Shown: positions 1-10,817, numbered from the stretch's first letter. The stretch: 64,000 nt of DNA from Symbiodinium kawagutii (GCA_009767595.1 VSDK01004339.1:268812-332811), one strand, 5' to 3'. Made by a program: numbers and translations. Notes: generated from the letters alone by a model not told the origin.

Positions 1-584
1 GCTCTGTCGGGCCTTTAGCTACTCGCTCGAGGCTACATTTCTCCTGACGGTTTAGAGAGTCGGCTTCGCTTACAGCCAGGTGGGAGAGTGGCACCAGTGT
101 CCAACTTGCCATAGGTTCTCCAGTGAATGTGGGATTTTTGTACTGTCAAAAATTGACCAGTTTGGAGATTCTTTGGGTTTCTCAAAAATTAATGACATTT
201 GAGTTAGATGTTCCGCAACCATCATTCAACTCTGGTTTTGGTCCGTTGATGTGCTGATCTTCAAATCCCAGTTGTCGCTTACATGCTTTGCAGTGTGACA
301 GCGATTTGAGCAAGCTTTGGTGGTGCCAGTTCCAATTCGATCTGCTTGCAATTGCGTATGCCAATACCACCGGTTGGTTGAACGGAAACCAAGTGACAAC
401 TTCTAAGAAGCACGGATGCCAGGAGATTTCTTCAATATGGTCAACTGCATGTTAGAAACCATCAAAGAGATTATTTTCCCATAGATTTCCCGAAGATTTC
501 CATAGATTCCCATCGATTCCCATGTCGACATTGTCTAATTGATTTTAGTCATTGTGCCACAGCCATAGATTCCCATCGATTCAG
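1..584. other. No gene recognised; short TTCCCAT-type repeats near the end
   Basis: No frame looks convincingly coding. Between 476 and 583 the words CCATAGATT and CCCATCGATT recur four or five times, a degenerate simple repeat that runs up to the acceptor of the exon at 585. Confidence 0.4.
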
Positions 585-675
585 CGAATGACGACGAGGT
601 GGAACCTGGTGGCACTCAACTTATCGATCTAGTTGCGAACGAGTCCGTGAAAGGCTCAGGTGCAATTTCAGAGAG
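585..675 (+). CDS. Internal exon, unknown protein
   Basis: Seen: the exon follows ATTCAG and ends at GAGAG|GTGAAG, a good donor. One frame is open throughout and reads acidic (begins NDDEVEPGGTQLIDLV). The other forward frames hit a stop. Length is 91 nt with two unpaired bases at each side. No domain is recognised. It could belong to the same gene as the exons at 902 and 1734. Inference: an internal exon of a plus-strand gene. Confidence 0.5.
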
Positions 676-901
676 GTGAAGGGGAAAGATCCCTTACTTA
701 ATTGAGAATATGTCATGATACTGCCAATGACAGTGCGTAATCCTGGTGAAGGGGATAATGTCATATGTGTCATGAGAATGCTTAACATCCCAAATCAGTA
801 GCGTCAAAAGAGGTGAAAACAATGATTGACAATGGAAGCAATATGTAGCAAAGATGGAATGCAGGTGGTGACTCCTGGTTGATGATTGACCATGGGTTGA
901 G

Positions 902-1043
902 AAAGCTGCGGTTGATGCCGGCCCCCCGAAGGCGGAGCCCTACAGCAGGTTTGTCACGTCTAATCATTGGACAAGGTCCGAGGTTATCATCCTGCAGATC
1001 TCTGGTTACTTGGATGTGCACAACTGGGGTGGATATGACCATG
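902..1043 (+). CDS. Exon-like segment ending at a duplicated splice donor
   Basis: A forward frame (starts KAAVDAGPPKAEPYSRF) is open from about 902 and leads into CATG|GTGAGT at 1044, which closely matches the U1 consensus. The 5' boundary is not resolved. The donor lies inside a 20-bp tandem duplication, so a second identical donor follows 20 bp later. No family is recognised. Confidence 0.4.
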
Positions 1044-1080
1044 GTGAGTAGCCTGGCCCTATGGTGAGTAGCCTTGCCCC
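1041..1080 (+). repeat. 20-bp tandem duplication containing a splice donor
   Basis: Two head-to-tail copies of a 20-bp unit starting ATGGTGAGTAGCC, differing at a few positions. Each carries a GTGAGT donor. Confidence 0.85.
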
Positions 1081-1283
1081 ATGAGGTTAGTTACCAGTTA
1101 CATCTCTTACTGGGGATCCAAGGAGGCACAGCGATTCGGGTCCACTGCTCGATCTCTCACAATTCTGAGGTTTAAACGCGCAAGCGACGAAGTCCGATGC
1201 CACAGAAGCTTTGGTCAAAGGCGGTTTCTCAAGGACTTTTTTGTTGTTTCGAATACAGTATATACCGATAAAAGGACAATACA

Positions 1284-1394
1284 TCCACATGCTAGTTTTG
1301 CAAAATGGGAGACCCCAAAATGGTTGGCTTGCTGCTGCGAATACTCGACAATGGATGATTTGGGAGGTACCCCTATTTTGAGAAACACCCACAT
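1284..1394. mobile_element. Family A element, degenerate 5' end
   Basis: The 3' part (GGATGATTTGGGAGGTACCC then CTATTTTGAGAAACACCCACAT) matches the family A consensus defined by the copy at 10818. The 5' arm (CCACATGCTAGTTTTGCAAAATGGGAGACCCC region) is diverged. Confidence 0.6.
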
Positions 1395-1540
1395 GCATTT
1401 GTAGTATGATATATGCACATGTACATATGTGATCTTTCCAATACTCGACAATGGATGATTTGGGAGGTACCCCTATTTTGAGAAACACCCACATGCATTT
1501 GTAGTATGATATATGCACATGTACATAGGTGATCTTTCAC
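1341..1540 (+). repeat. 100-bp tandem duplication spanning the family A 3' end
   Basis: The segment beginning ATACTCGACAATGGATG recurs exactly 100 bp later (1341 and 1441). It includes the last ~55 bp of the family A element plus 45 bp of flank ending GATCTTTC. The copies are almost identical, so the event is recent. Confidence 0.9.
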
Positions 1541-1624
1541 TATGGGATAGTTAATTTGCATCAGCAGAACAGGACATATATCTGTACAACAGAATTTGTT
1601 GATTGCATTTGCATCATAGCAAAC

Positions 1625-1729
1625 ATATCAACTGTAAAACTCCAACACATGTACTAGATGTAAGTACGTAGCTATATCAACTGTAAAACTACAACACATG
1701 TACTTGCGGGTAGATGTAGGTACGTAGCT
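1625..1729 (+). repeat. 49-bp direct repeat, two copies
   Basis: ATATCAACTGTAAAACT followed by CAACACATGTACT and GTACGTAGCT occurs at 1625 and again at 1674. The second copy carries a short insertion. Confidence 0.8.
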
Positions 1730-1733
1730 CAAC

Positions 1734-1868
1734 ATGGGCAAGGCAGGGGCTGCCAGGCTGAGGTCACACAAGTACCGCAGCTTTGTGAAGGCCTACAAAG
1801 ATTCCGCGCCCGGATGGCCCAGCCCGGGTGCAGTGGCTGCGGCTGAGCCAATGACTACAAAGTCGTGA
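1734..1868 (+). CDS. Exon or short ORF, basic N-terminus
   Basis: ATG at 1734 opens a GC-rich frame of 44 codons (starts MGKAGAARLRSHKYRSFVK), high in GC at third positions, ending at TGA 1866. The segment CGTGAAG|GTGTGT just beyond would be a good donor, so the stop may be read only if the exon ends earlier or in another phase. The product is unknown. It might be the first exon of a gene running right. Confidence 0.45.
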   Translation: MGKAGAARLRSHKYRSFVKAYKDSAPGWPSPGAVAAAEPMTTKS

Positions 1869-1920
1869 AGGTGTGTAAAAAAGCGGACAGTTTCGTTTCT
1901 GGGGATAGGAACAAGCACAC

Positions 1921-2061
1921 TTGATATCTATATTTACACACATATATATATATATCTTATTTAATTTATATATATATATATTTATATCATATATGTATGT
2001 ATACACACACATTTTGTATATATATATATATGTGTGACACATATATTTAAATACTATATTT

Positions 2062-2094
<33 letters not shown>

Positions 2095-2097
2095 CAC
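1921..2097. repeat. (TA)n/(CA)n AT-rich microsatellite
   Basis: Long alternating TA runs with interspersed ACACAC, almost no G or C. Confidence 0.95.
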
Positions 2098-2104
2098 AAT
2101 GCAA

Positions 2105-2290
2105 TCTCCAGACATTTTCTTGCACTGCGGGGCCCTTGGTGAAGGTTCGAGGAGATTCCGCCGGACCGCGATTTGGAGACTTTGGCCACTGGGGACTTCC
2201 AAGAGGTTCGCGCAGGAAGACTCAGATGACTTCGCGGAAGTTTCACATGTCCGAGATTTGGACTGGCAGACATCGACATAATGGCATGAA
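2105..2290. CDS. GC-rich exon-like island, strand unresolved
   Basis: An abrupt GC-rich block after the TA microsatellite. Two forward frames and a reverse frame are open. Forward frame two reads RFAQEDSDDFAEVSHVRDLDW and looks protein-like. No splice pair decides between them and no domain is recognised. Confidence 0.3.
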
Positions 2291-2471
2291 AAGCAGTAAT
2301 GGTGGCATATTCCTTCCTTTTTTCCTTCATATTTTCTTGGCATATCCATTCCATGTTTTCTTCATATGTTCTTCATGTGTTCTTCATATTCGCTTCATAT
2401 TGTGACATGTACATATCATCAAACATGAATAAACATGATATTTATATTTTCCCCTATCCTTTCATCTTTAG

Positions 2472-2650
2472 TGTGAAGCCGCTAGGAGCGAGTGCTGCCG
2501 CCCGCCGTTCCGAACGCTCCAAGGTTTGGGAATTGGCCGAAGCTCTGGGCACCTGGCAGTTCGACCAGCATGGAGCGACCCTGACCTGTCAGTCGCCTGG
2601 CGCGAGCAGCACTGTCTTCAGACATGGCCCAGTCATGGCGAAGCAGTTAA
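2472..2650 (+). CDS. Internal exon, unknown protein
   Basis: The pyrimidine-rich acceptor CCTTTCATCTTTAG precedes 2472 and the donor TTAA|GTAACC follows 2650 (179 nt). The open frame has strongly GC-biased third positions and reads ...SERSKVWELAEALGTWQFDQ.... No family is recognised. A degenerate family C-like element follows directly in the intron. Confidence 0.6.
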
Positions 2651-2674
2651 GTAACCAAGGATTCATGGTGCTTA

Positions 2675-2844
2675 ACTACTAGTTGTAATAGGGTTATTAA
2701 TGGTTAATGGTGGTTAACTAGCTGGTAAATGGTTATTAGTAGGGTAGAATAAGGAAGAATTTAACCCGCCAATTTCATGGGGGATAGTAACTAGGAATTT
2801 CATAGGGAAAACGATGCTTAATGATAGGGGAAGCAAGGGTGCCC
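2675..2844. mobile_element. Degenerate family C-like element
   Basis: Contains the blocks GGTTAACTAGCTGGTAAATGG, AATAAGGAAGAAT and AATTTCATGGGGGATA, shared with the copies at 43410-43580 and 57384-57490. Confidence 0.5.
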
Positions 2845-3009
2845 CCAAGTTTTGGTTGGCTTGAGACTAGATTAGACATGGTTAATGATGGATGATTTGG
2901 GGGCACGCCTATTTTGAGAAGCCACCAAATCATCCAATATCAGCTGATATTAGTTATTTCAATAAGCCAACAATTTTGAGGAGTCCCCTATTTTGAGAAA
3001 CCACCACAT
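2845..3009. mobile_element. Two fused family A copies
   Basis: Two family A right ends (CTATTTTGAGAAGCCACCA near 2920 and CTATTTTGAGAAACCACCAC near 3005) share one middle segment. This looks like a nested or tandem pair. Confidence 0.6.
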
Positions 3010-3234
3010 TGGGAAAAAGACAGGTAGATGGTAGATGTTTGCATGGATATATATCCATAGAGTCCATAGATATATAGGATCAGACAGAGATCCGCTTCAA
3101 TGTCCAATGAATAGATTGAGATGCGCTTAAGTGGGCATTAGACATTCGAAAGATGCGCATGACGCCGGGCTCGTCCAGAAGATGCGCTCTTGTAGATACA
3201 TATTGGACACATTTCATGACGCATTTCATATGCA

Positions 3235-3890
3235 GGCATAAGCAGGAACACACACACACACGCCTTTGCTGATATGCATACGTATGCACATGTGCGTGTA
3301 CAAGTGGATTTACATTAGCATGACCTTGCATGTATACATTTACACTTGCACATTCACACATATGCACATATATGAAAACATATACTAATATATATATATA
3401 TATATGTATATATGAATCCGTATGTACATACATACATGCATGCACACGTACACACTCACATACACATATACGGCCGTAAACAGAATCACACGGACATACA
3501 CACACATGCATGCATGCATACATACATACACACATACAAGCAAACTCATGCATGCGTGCATGCACAATACATACGTATACGTACGCAGGCATTCACACGA
3601 TCACCTACCTTATCATATCTAGATACATGAATATATACATGCACACTTGCACATACTACATGCATGCAGATTTGTATACACGCATACGTGCATACATGCA
3701 TACATGGATACTCACGTGCATGCATACATAAATGCATACATACATACAAACATACATGTATACATGAATGTATACATGCATACATACATGCATACATACA
3801 TGCACACATCCATGCATACTTGTACAGTACATACTTAATGAGCATTTATTTTTCTTGATCATATATGTATACGTATTTATGCATTTGGAC
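3235..3890. repeat. Compound (ACAT/GCAT/CACA)n microsatellite
   Basis: About 650 bp of alternating purine-pyrimidine tetranucleotides (ACAT, GCAT, TACA) with CA runs. The open frames through it, rich in Met, His, Tyr and Cys on both strands, are artefacts of the repeat. Confidence 0.95.
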
Positions 3891-4499
3891 ATGCGCGTGC
3901 ATGAGACTTGCCACCACTCCCAAGGTTCAATTTCTGCAGCCATAAATGGTAGGCTTGTTGCAATTGTGCTCCCTGGAGTGACCTGCGCATCCCTTGAGAT
4001 TCAACGAGACAGCTGGAGATGCAGACCATTGTCTTGCTGTTTGATAAGAAATAAATAGTATGAAATACCGAAGATTCACGACAGAACTGTCTTACGAAGA
4101 TATGTTGAGTTAGACTATGTTTCACCCATGTTTTTTTTGTTCCACGTTCAAAATGTTCTTTCGTTATCCAAAAAGAGGATGCCCCAAGAGGTGTTTAAGG
4201 CGTGTTTCCCCAGCAAGCATGACCACATGTGGTAGATTCTGTTCCGCCTATTATTGAAAAACATCTAATTTCCACAGGCTGTTTCTGGCAACTTATGTTC
4301 GGGGTCAAACGTAGCAGGCATTGGATTGAATTCAGAGCTACATGACAACTGAACGGATTTTGCAGTTGCTGTTGATTGCGTCGATCATGCAGTGCACCAA
4401 CTTGGCTTAGCTTAGCTGCAGCAGTCTGTTGTACATCATCAAATGAGGTCGATTGAACGTAGCAAACTTCACAAACTCACATCCGGGTTCATTCCCTAA

Positions 4500-5340
4500 C
4501 GGCCCTGGCCCAGAAACTTTTTGGCAGCGTGCTCTTCGGTAGTCAACGCAAGGGGCCTAGCCGCGACGCGACTTTTTGCTTTCCAGCGCCGCACAACATG
4601 GGTCGAAAGGCGGCTGGCTGTTTGCAAGGCCGCAGCGCCACCCATTTTCGCCACAGATTTTGAAGTGCCAATTTTTCACAAGGCCCCTACCGCAACAAGT
4701 TGCAGAGGCCCAGGAACACGCCTGCAACGCGGTACTTTCCATGCTAAGTGCGCAAGCGGCCTGGTAGTTGTGTGGCTGGAGCGTGGCAGCCCAGAGCTTG
4801 GACGGCCATGGCGTAGCTTGGGCGGTCATCCTGGCTTTCAGAACTGGGATAGCTAGGTCGGCCACATTGCAAGCGCCCGCAATTCTTTGGCAGCGTCGCT
4901 CCATGGTGGCCTGCTACACCCCGGTCGTTTCAACATGCGATACATGTGCCGTTGATGCATTGTTGTAATTTTTCCATTATCAAGTGGTGATTCTCGAAAC
5001 AGTCTTGAGTTGCGTATGTGGGCCACGATCTGTTGCAGGCATTGGTCTTGGAAATGTAGCCACCCTGGGGCGCCAATGGTCCTGGAACCAAGCTTGGAAA
5101 ACAGGCAGGTGCAGTTGTGTTTCTTTTCGCTGCAGAATTTCGATCCGCAGTTCAAATTGCACGCGGGCCTAGTCTTCTGCTAGGAACCGCTTTTTGCTTC
5201 CATTCTTTATCGGAACCGCAAGACTTCATGCAACACGGCTGTTTCATTGCTGTTTTGGAAAGGGGAATGCCCAAGCCATGGCGCCAAAGCAGGCAACATT
5301 TGGATGAGCTGCTGGACCGGGAAGAACTTCAATTGTGTTA
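4500..5340. other. GC-rich block with open frames on both strands, unresolved
   Basis: A forward frame is open from about 4521 to 4856 and a reverse frame from 4904 to 4557. Neither has recognisable domains. The second half echoes the first (CGCTTTTTGCTT with GGCCTAG nearby; CCATGGCG after a Trp/Leu/Glu-like stretch), which suggests an old internal duplication or a decayed retrocopy. Confidence 0.3.
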
Positions 5341-6860
5341 TGTCGTCACTTCAAGAAGGCTCGGTCCATTTATATCCGTGAAATCGTTTCAGTGTGTTCT
5401 GGTTTTCCGCTGTAGCCTTTGCATGGGCAATTTCCAGACAGACGGCCTGCAAACTTCGGAAGAAACTGGCTATTTGGAATGCAGATAAATTTGCACTCGC
5501 AGAGAAGTTTTTGTTCATCAACCTGGTGCCCCATTTGAGGCAAGTATTTTGTATTGCTCAATGTTTAAATGATTTTCAGATTTTTCAGGCATGTCGCACG
5601 CACAATTCAGCCATTCAACACTTAGAACGATGCGAGGCTGTGCGATTGTTTTGCTGATGAGACGTTTTGGAGCCATTGGCATATCTTTGGCAGGTCCATC
5701 GAGTTGCAAACAAAGGGCCACCCAAGCAGTGCCCTCAGAGAGCAAAGCCCCAGAGAGTTATCACACCAATTTGTGGAACTTGCTTTTTCAGTGAACAGGA
5801 AATGAGTATCGTGCAAGATAGGATTTTACATTGATTCCGTTGTTTTTTATCGGCGGGATGGTGCTGTAAAGAACATGTGTATGTTGTATCTGACTTGATT
5901 GCTATTTTCCTGGTTTCCACAACCAACATTTTGTTTTCACCTGGTAGTGCTGCTTCGCTATCAATGAAGCATGTAATTATATATATGGTTGTTTGTAGAA
6001 ACAACCAGTCGTTTCTTGTCCTGAGAAGGTTTTCAATTGTTGGTGGAAACTTGGTACACCACTTGGTACTATGGTGCGCGCCGCTTTTTTATGTGATCAG
6101 ATGCCAGGCAAGTTTTAATGACGCCGCAGGTGTTTTTAGAGCGCCCTCCTTCAGCCCCGCCAAAATGTATAGATTGCCAGAGCACGGTTTCTGGGAGTTT
6201 CTGGGTAATCGTTCCCAGGCGGTCACCGTTGTTGCTGTGTGATATTACGTACTGAGAAGAATAATCCGTTACCATGATTCACCGCGACAAACCATGAGCC
6301 ATCATCATGACCCGTTACTAATTATTACCCACTACGAACCTCTGGGGAAATGGGTTTTTGTCCTCTACCATGCTGCCGCTTCCAGCCTTAGGCTGGGATT
6401 TGCAGCAACGCCACCAGCGGCTGCGAAGTTTGCAGGTGGGATGGATCAGGACCATCGGGATAGAAGAATAATGAAGAATAGGTGAACATCCTCATCCCGA
6501 TCACATAGCAGGGACCGGAAATCAGTGGCGTTGGTGTCCATCATGTGTACTTCATCAGATAATGGTTTGGGAATGTTTCGGACCTGATGACCAATGCGGA
6601 TGACTATGATCAGGAAGATCATCTAACGCCATACATTGTGCTTCCATTATGATTGGTCTATATATCCACTCTATAATTGATTCGGCGCATCATCTACATG
6701 ACCAAGTGAGTGAGTCTGAAACTGTGCGTGTTGCTTTTTCAGTTTCGGCATCAGTACTAGCTTCATTAGTACACTCCAATTTGAACATTGGCAAGTCACT
6801 TCATTGGCAATCCAGGTCTTCTCCAGTACGGCACTGTCTATGGTCTTCACTGAGACTCCC
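5341..6860. other. No gene recognised
   Basis: Moderately AT-rich sequence with short open frames only. I see no splice pairs bracketing a GC-biased frame. Confidence 0.4.
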
Positions 6861-6862
6861 AA

Positions 6863-6976
6863 ATGTTGGTTTCTCAAGCCATAGGGGTACCCCTAAAACA
6901 TCCAGCTTATTAACTATTTATGGTGATAAACCAACCATTTTGGGAGTTCCTCATGACTTGAAAAACCACCAAATGC
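6863..6976. mobile_element. Family A element
   Basis: Starts TTGGTTTCTCAAGCCATAGG, ends ATGACTTGAAAAACCACCA, with the central AAACCAACCATTTTGGG of the family. Confidence 0.85.
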
Positions 6977-7645
6977 CCTTTTCACATTTCGCAGCTGAGC
7001 GTGAGCGAAGCGTAACGAGTTGGCCGTGCTGGGTTGGCTGGTTCTACGGCTGAACGATTCAGATGGTTGTTGCCTTGCTTAGACATTCAACAGGACTCAC
7101 TTAACATGTATCCAAGGTGAACCGGGGTCCCCGTCTTCCAACGCACAGATGACAGGGCTGCCTGTGCCCACCAGTCTGATGCTTGCGTTTTGCTGATCAT
7201 ATCGATGGGCCAGGGGACTCTAGGTAGTTAGGATCATGAGATATCATGAGCCATGGGATTACAATTTAGACAGCCTGATCTGATCCCAGTGGTTTGATAT
7301 ACCATGACTTTGTGCTGGACAACCATCGTAGTTCAGAACTCAGTGCACTTAACCATCGTTCCGCTTGGGTATGTGCCACAATTATTAACCCTGGCTATTT
7401 GTAGAGTGGACATCTACTATAAACCAATGGTATACCAATGGTTTTTGGGGATGGCTTGGCACCCACTTCACCATGGCCCATGGCTACCCACATCTGCCCT
7501 TCCATGGTGGCCCCATGGGGCTCGCCTTTCTAGGCTGCCTTCCAAACCTTGGGCTTTGCGAGGCCAAGCCATGCGCAAGCCAGTCGCAGTAGTAGGTGAA
7601 ATGGTCCGCCCCTACTGATTGAGTATGACTAGATGATTCCATGGG
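6977..7645. other. No firm gene; CCATGG-rich GC patch 7440-7600
   Basis: A GC-rich patch carries repeated CCATGG words. Two forward frames are open and neither has splice support. Confidence 0.3.
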
Positions 7646-7647
7646 TA

Positions 7648-7740
7648 TATCATATGGCTATGGGTCAATATTAACCAACCAATAATGGGGGATAAGAACC
7701 AATAACACTAGGGAAAACTAATGGTTAAGGGTGGGGAATG
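7648..7740 (-). mobile_element. Partial family C element, reverse orientation
   Basis: TATGGCTATGGGTCAATATT, AACCAACCAATAATGGGGGATA and TAGGGAAAA match family C read from the other end. The far terminus is missing. Confidence 0.7.
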
Positions 7741-7999
7741 GTTATAATGGTCATATATGATGGTAGTATGATTATTGAGGTATGGTCCAGATGTAACTCA
7801 TATGTATTACGCTCCATTGTTATATCATATGATGTTTGTATGGCTATATATGGGCAGTTGTATATGGTGCGTCATACATGCTTATGTACTAAGTTATATG
7901 ATGGTGATCTACTATGGTGAATAGCTCCATCGTAGTGATGGCACAGGTCAACACATCAAAAAAAACATGCCTCCTTGATGTACCTTGATTTATCTTGAT

Positions 8000-8119
8000 T
8001 TGGCTGTGGGTCAAAACCCTGTACCCCTGGTTCCCCATCATTAACCATTGCTTTCCCTTTAAAATGGGTTGGTTATCATACCCCATTGTTGGCTGGTCAA
8101 TATTGACCCATAGCCATAT
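8000..8119 (+). mobile_element. Family C element
   Basis: Terminal inverted repeat TGGCTGTGGGTCAA / TTGACCCATAGCCA with internal ACCCTGTACCCCTGGTTCCC. The right end is followed by TA. Confidence 0.9.
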
Positions 8120-8256
8120 ATAGTTGGTATATCCCCTACTATTGTTGGTTGTTATCCCCTATTACTAACCATTAACCATTGGTTGCTCAATGGCTTGACC
8201 CATGGCCATTTCTACTGACTGAAGTCCCAAACGCATCCCGCTTTTCTTTTCTCGAG

Positions 8257-8311
8257 ACTTGCGGCGGTCGCGGCACTGATGGCCACCTGGAGCTCGCTGT
8301 CCATGATTCGG
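8257..8311 (+). CDS. Small internal exon
   Basis: The long pyrimidine tract CCCGCTTTTCTTTTCTCGAG ends at 8256 and the donor TTCGG|GTACGA follows 8311. Two frames are open: TCGGRGTDGHLELAVHDSG, or LAAVAALMATWSSLSMIR. The 55-nt size is short but both splice sites are good. Confidence 0.5.
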
Positions 8312-8564
8312 GTACGATCTTCGGCTGATGCAGAGTGTGAATGTTCGCCAGCTTTGTATCTCTTAGTATGGGAAACCATTCTTTTAGCTGCGATGAATCA
8401 TTCGTAACCTTTCGTGATCAAAAAAGGTGAACAATTCTGAGTTAATCACCACTAACCACTGCTAGCCATGGTTACACAAGCATTCACCGAAAGCATGATC
8501 AAGCACATCTGGGATTTTCCATGAAGGATTTTTCACCACCGTGACATTGCCAGATCTTACACAC

Positions 8565-8651
8565 CTGGATGGGAGCCTGAGCAAAGTGGATCTGGTACGG
8601 TAGCCCATCGAGCAGCGGAACCGGCAGACTCGTCGGCAGCTGGGTCACCAT
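8565..8651 (-). CDS. Exon, possibly first coding exon
   Basis: Reverse-strand ATG at 8651 in the context CACCATGG opens 29 codons (MVTQLPTSLPVPLLDGLPYQ...) with about 75% GC at third positions and ends CATCCAG|GTGTGTAAG, a strong donor. An in-frame TAA upstream supports the Met start. A forward frame is also open but has weaker third-position bias. Confidence 0.55.
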
Positions 8652-8739
8652 GGTGAAGTTTTTGTCGTAAAGGAAGCGACCAAGTTAGGGCATGTCAACC
8701 CCGTTTCAAGAAGTGGTTCGATTTGTTTCATAGATGGCT

Positions 8740-8865
8740 GGTTGGATTTGCAGATGTTGCACGTTGTGTCGCATTCCCTTGTCGCACTCGTCTTGATTGC
8801 CTTGTCTCGGTTTGAAGACCATGGGACACGTCAGCATGTCCTGTATCACTTGATACTTGTAGTCC
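8740..8865 (-). CDS. Exon, Cys-containing hydrophilic segment
   Basis: Reverse-strand acceptor GGCAACAG|GGACTAC precedes an open frame reading DYKYQVIQDMLTCPMVFKPR and on through QDECDKGM. It lies upstream of the 8651 exon on the same strand. The two need not join, because that exon has its own Met. The 3' boundary is not resolved. Confidence 0.45.
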
Positions 8866-9216
8866 CTGTTGCCAGAGAGTATCAGCCGTGATGGAGTATC
8901 AACCAATCCCAGTATTTGGTGTGTCAACCATGGGAGGTGGCCTACTGTGCTTTGTCCTTGCACAGTCATTGGTACCATGATATCAAACGCCATTTAGTTA
9001 ATCATATTATGATTAAACATGATTAAACCATCATCTACCGTTGGTTTCCAGTATCAACTACTCTTAAGCAGTATGAACCATAAACAATGTCCACCCATAT
9101 TACTCTGAATCCTTCACGATCAACTGGTAGATTTGAGGGGCCGTCCGAGGATGGCCAGGGTTCTACTGTTGGGACCGTTGATTTGAATCATTGGGAATTG
9201 CTCAACATGCTGAATC

Positions 9217-9441
9217 TTAACTGAGAATCACCCATCTATGGTCCAAGGATGGTTGAAGAATACCAAAGACTTGTGGACAGACCCATTTATCACGTGAAAG
9301 ATCGGCAGATTGGAAAGTAACAAAAGAATCAACATGCCTCTTCCTCAGATTTGAGGGTCCAAGGTGGAGCCATATTTCCTTGAAAAGCCAATGTGCCAGA
9401 AGATCCAATGCGATATACAGAATCGTCATGGTGAGTCTCAT
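9217..9441 (-). CDS. Open frame of 74 codons, possible exon
   Basis: Reverse frame with a hydrophobic first part (MTILYIALDLLAHWLFKEIW) followed by a hydrophilic stretch. It lies among other reverse-strand exon candidates. Internal AGs could be acceptors. No family is recognised. Confidence 0.35.
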   Translation of the reverse strand: MRLTMTILYIALDLLAHWLFKEIWLHLGPSNLRKRHVDSFVTFQSADLSRDKWVCPQVFGILQPSLDHRWVILS

Positions 9442-9689
9442 TGGCTAGTCGAAATGCTGGGCTCAAAGAAGTGTAATTGTTGAGCTTACCACCTGAATCA
9501 TCCTGAATCAGTTTGCATCCCTTTGTTTACAACTATCACCCATCATTGAGCATTTATTCACCATTCTCAACAACTATTAGTCATCATTCTTAGCCATCCA
9601 TTAATCATCCATTAGTTGTTAATGTCAACCATTCTTAACAACTATTATTAATCAACTATTAACCATCATCAACCATTTTCATCCCGAAT

Positions 9690-9790
9690 CAGTCCGGTTT
9701 TTGTAGTTGGAAAGCATCTGGACACTGCCCTGCAAGACTTGGAAACCTGCTTGCTTGGCCATCGGGCTTCCCTGGTGACGGTGACCATTG
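9690..9790. CDS. Exon-like island, strand unresolved
   Basis: Forward: acceptor CGGTTTTTGTAG, then an open frame (LDTALQDLETCLLGHRASLV). Reverse: acceptor CGTCACCAG, then GSPMAKQAGFQVLQGSVQML. Both have high GC at third positions. Confidence 0.4.
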
Positions 9791-9832
9791 GCGTATTTTT
9801 CTAGTCAGATGTACCACCATATAGGGGGTGAG

Positions 9833-9957
9833 ATGTACCACCACATAGGGGGTTCTTAAAATAGGGACCCCCCAAAAATGGGTGGTTTATGACCATCAAT
9901 GGTTGGTAGACTGGATGATTTAGGGTGTATCCCTACGACTTGAGAAACACCCACATA
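9833..9957. mobile_element. Family A element
   Basis: GGTTCTTAAAATAGGGACCC left arm, GACTTGAGAAACACCCACATA right arm. A short duplicate of the left end (GTACCACCATATAGGGGGT) sits just upstream at 9810. Confidence 0.8.
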
Positions 9958-10009
9958 AATCGTGTACCAGAAAAGCTGTAGACATGTGGGTCGATATGAT
10001 TGACTGCTC

Positions 10010-10090
10010 ATATCGTATTTTTTGTGGTCGGCCGCCAGTGACTGTGCACCATGGAGACACCCCTGCAAGCTGCGTCGCGCCAACGCAGGG
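10010..10090 (-). CDS. Small exon candidate
   Basis: Reverse strand: acceptor CGCAGCTTGCAG followed by the frame GCLHGAQSLAADHKKYDMSS. The donor is not clear. Confidence 0.35.
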
Positions 10091-10528
10091 CGTTTAGCTT
10101 ACAGCAGTTGACGGCCCTGAAGGGGCGTTTTCGTCAAAGAATTGTTCATTGCGCAGCACCAGGATTGGTCAACCTCAGTCACTGTCCCAAATGATCCAAA
10201 TGATTGTGTTGAGGAAAACACACACATAGCTTCATTTTGGAGTGTACAGTCGGTGAGCTGCATGACCTGATCAGAAATGATCATGGTTGAATATATCCTG
10301 AAAATCATCAATGTTATGATTGCATATGATTCACCATGGTTTACACATGGTCAATGCTTCTTTGTAACCATGCAATCTGTATGCGTAACAAGTCATGCCA
10401 GAACAATTCGCTTAGTCAAACGTGCAAACATCGCAGCATGTGATTCAGATGTTTCCGAGGGTCAAAGCCCGAGCAACAAAACCACCAGAATATCGGCCCA
10501 TTGATGGCTAATATCATAGATTCATAGA

Positions 10529-10630
10529 GGCCAATTGATAATCTACATCATCATGGATGAGCATTCAATGGCTGCAATCATGCAGAAGGCCAACTGATAA
10601 TCTACATCATCATGGATGAGCATTCAATGG
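10529..10630 (+). repeat. 59-bp tandem duplication
   Basis: GGCCAA(T/C)TGATAATCTACATC with its continuation through GAGCATTCAATGGC occurs at 10529 and 10588. Confidence 0.85.
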
Positions 10631-10817
10631 CAAATGTCCACCAGATTGACCTAGATGATCAACACCAATCAATTCCATCATTGATCTATGTTGCGGAGAC
10701 CCGAGATGGAAAGACCCGAGATGGAAAGGCGGGGAGAACGGGACGGCGGGGAGATCTGAGCGAGAGCTTCCCATGTTTCCAAAAGTCTCCTTTTATATTG
10801 CAATTCAAATGGGAATG

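Noticed and set aside
1087-1518. 143-codon reverse frame
   Set aside because: Runs through a family A element and its 100-bp tandem duplication; repeated peptides are a by-product.
3080-3943. Met/Cys/His/Tyr-rich frames on both strands
   Set aside because: Tetranucleotide microsatellite artefacts.
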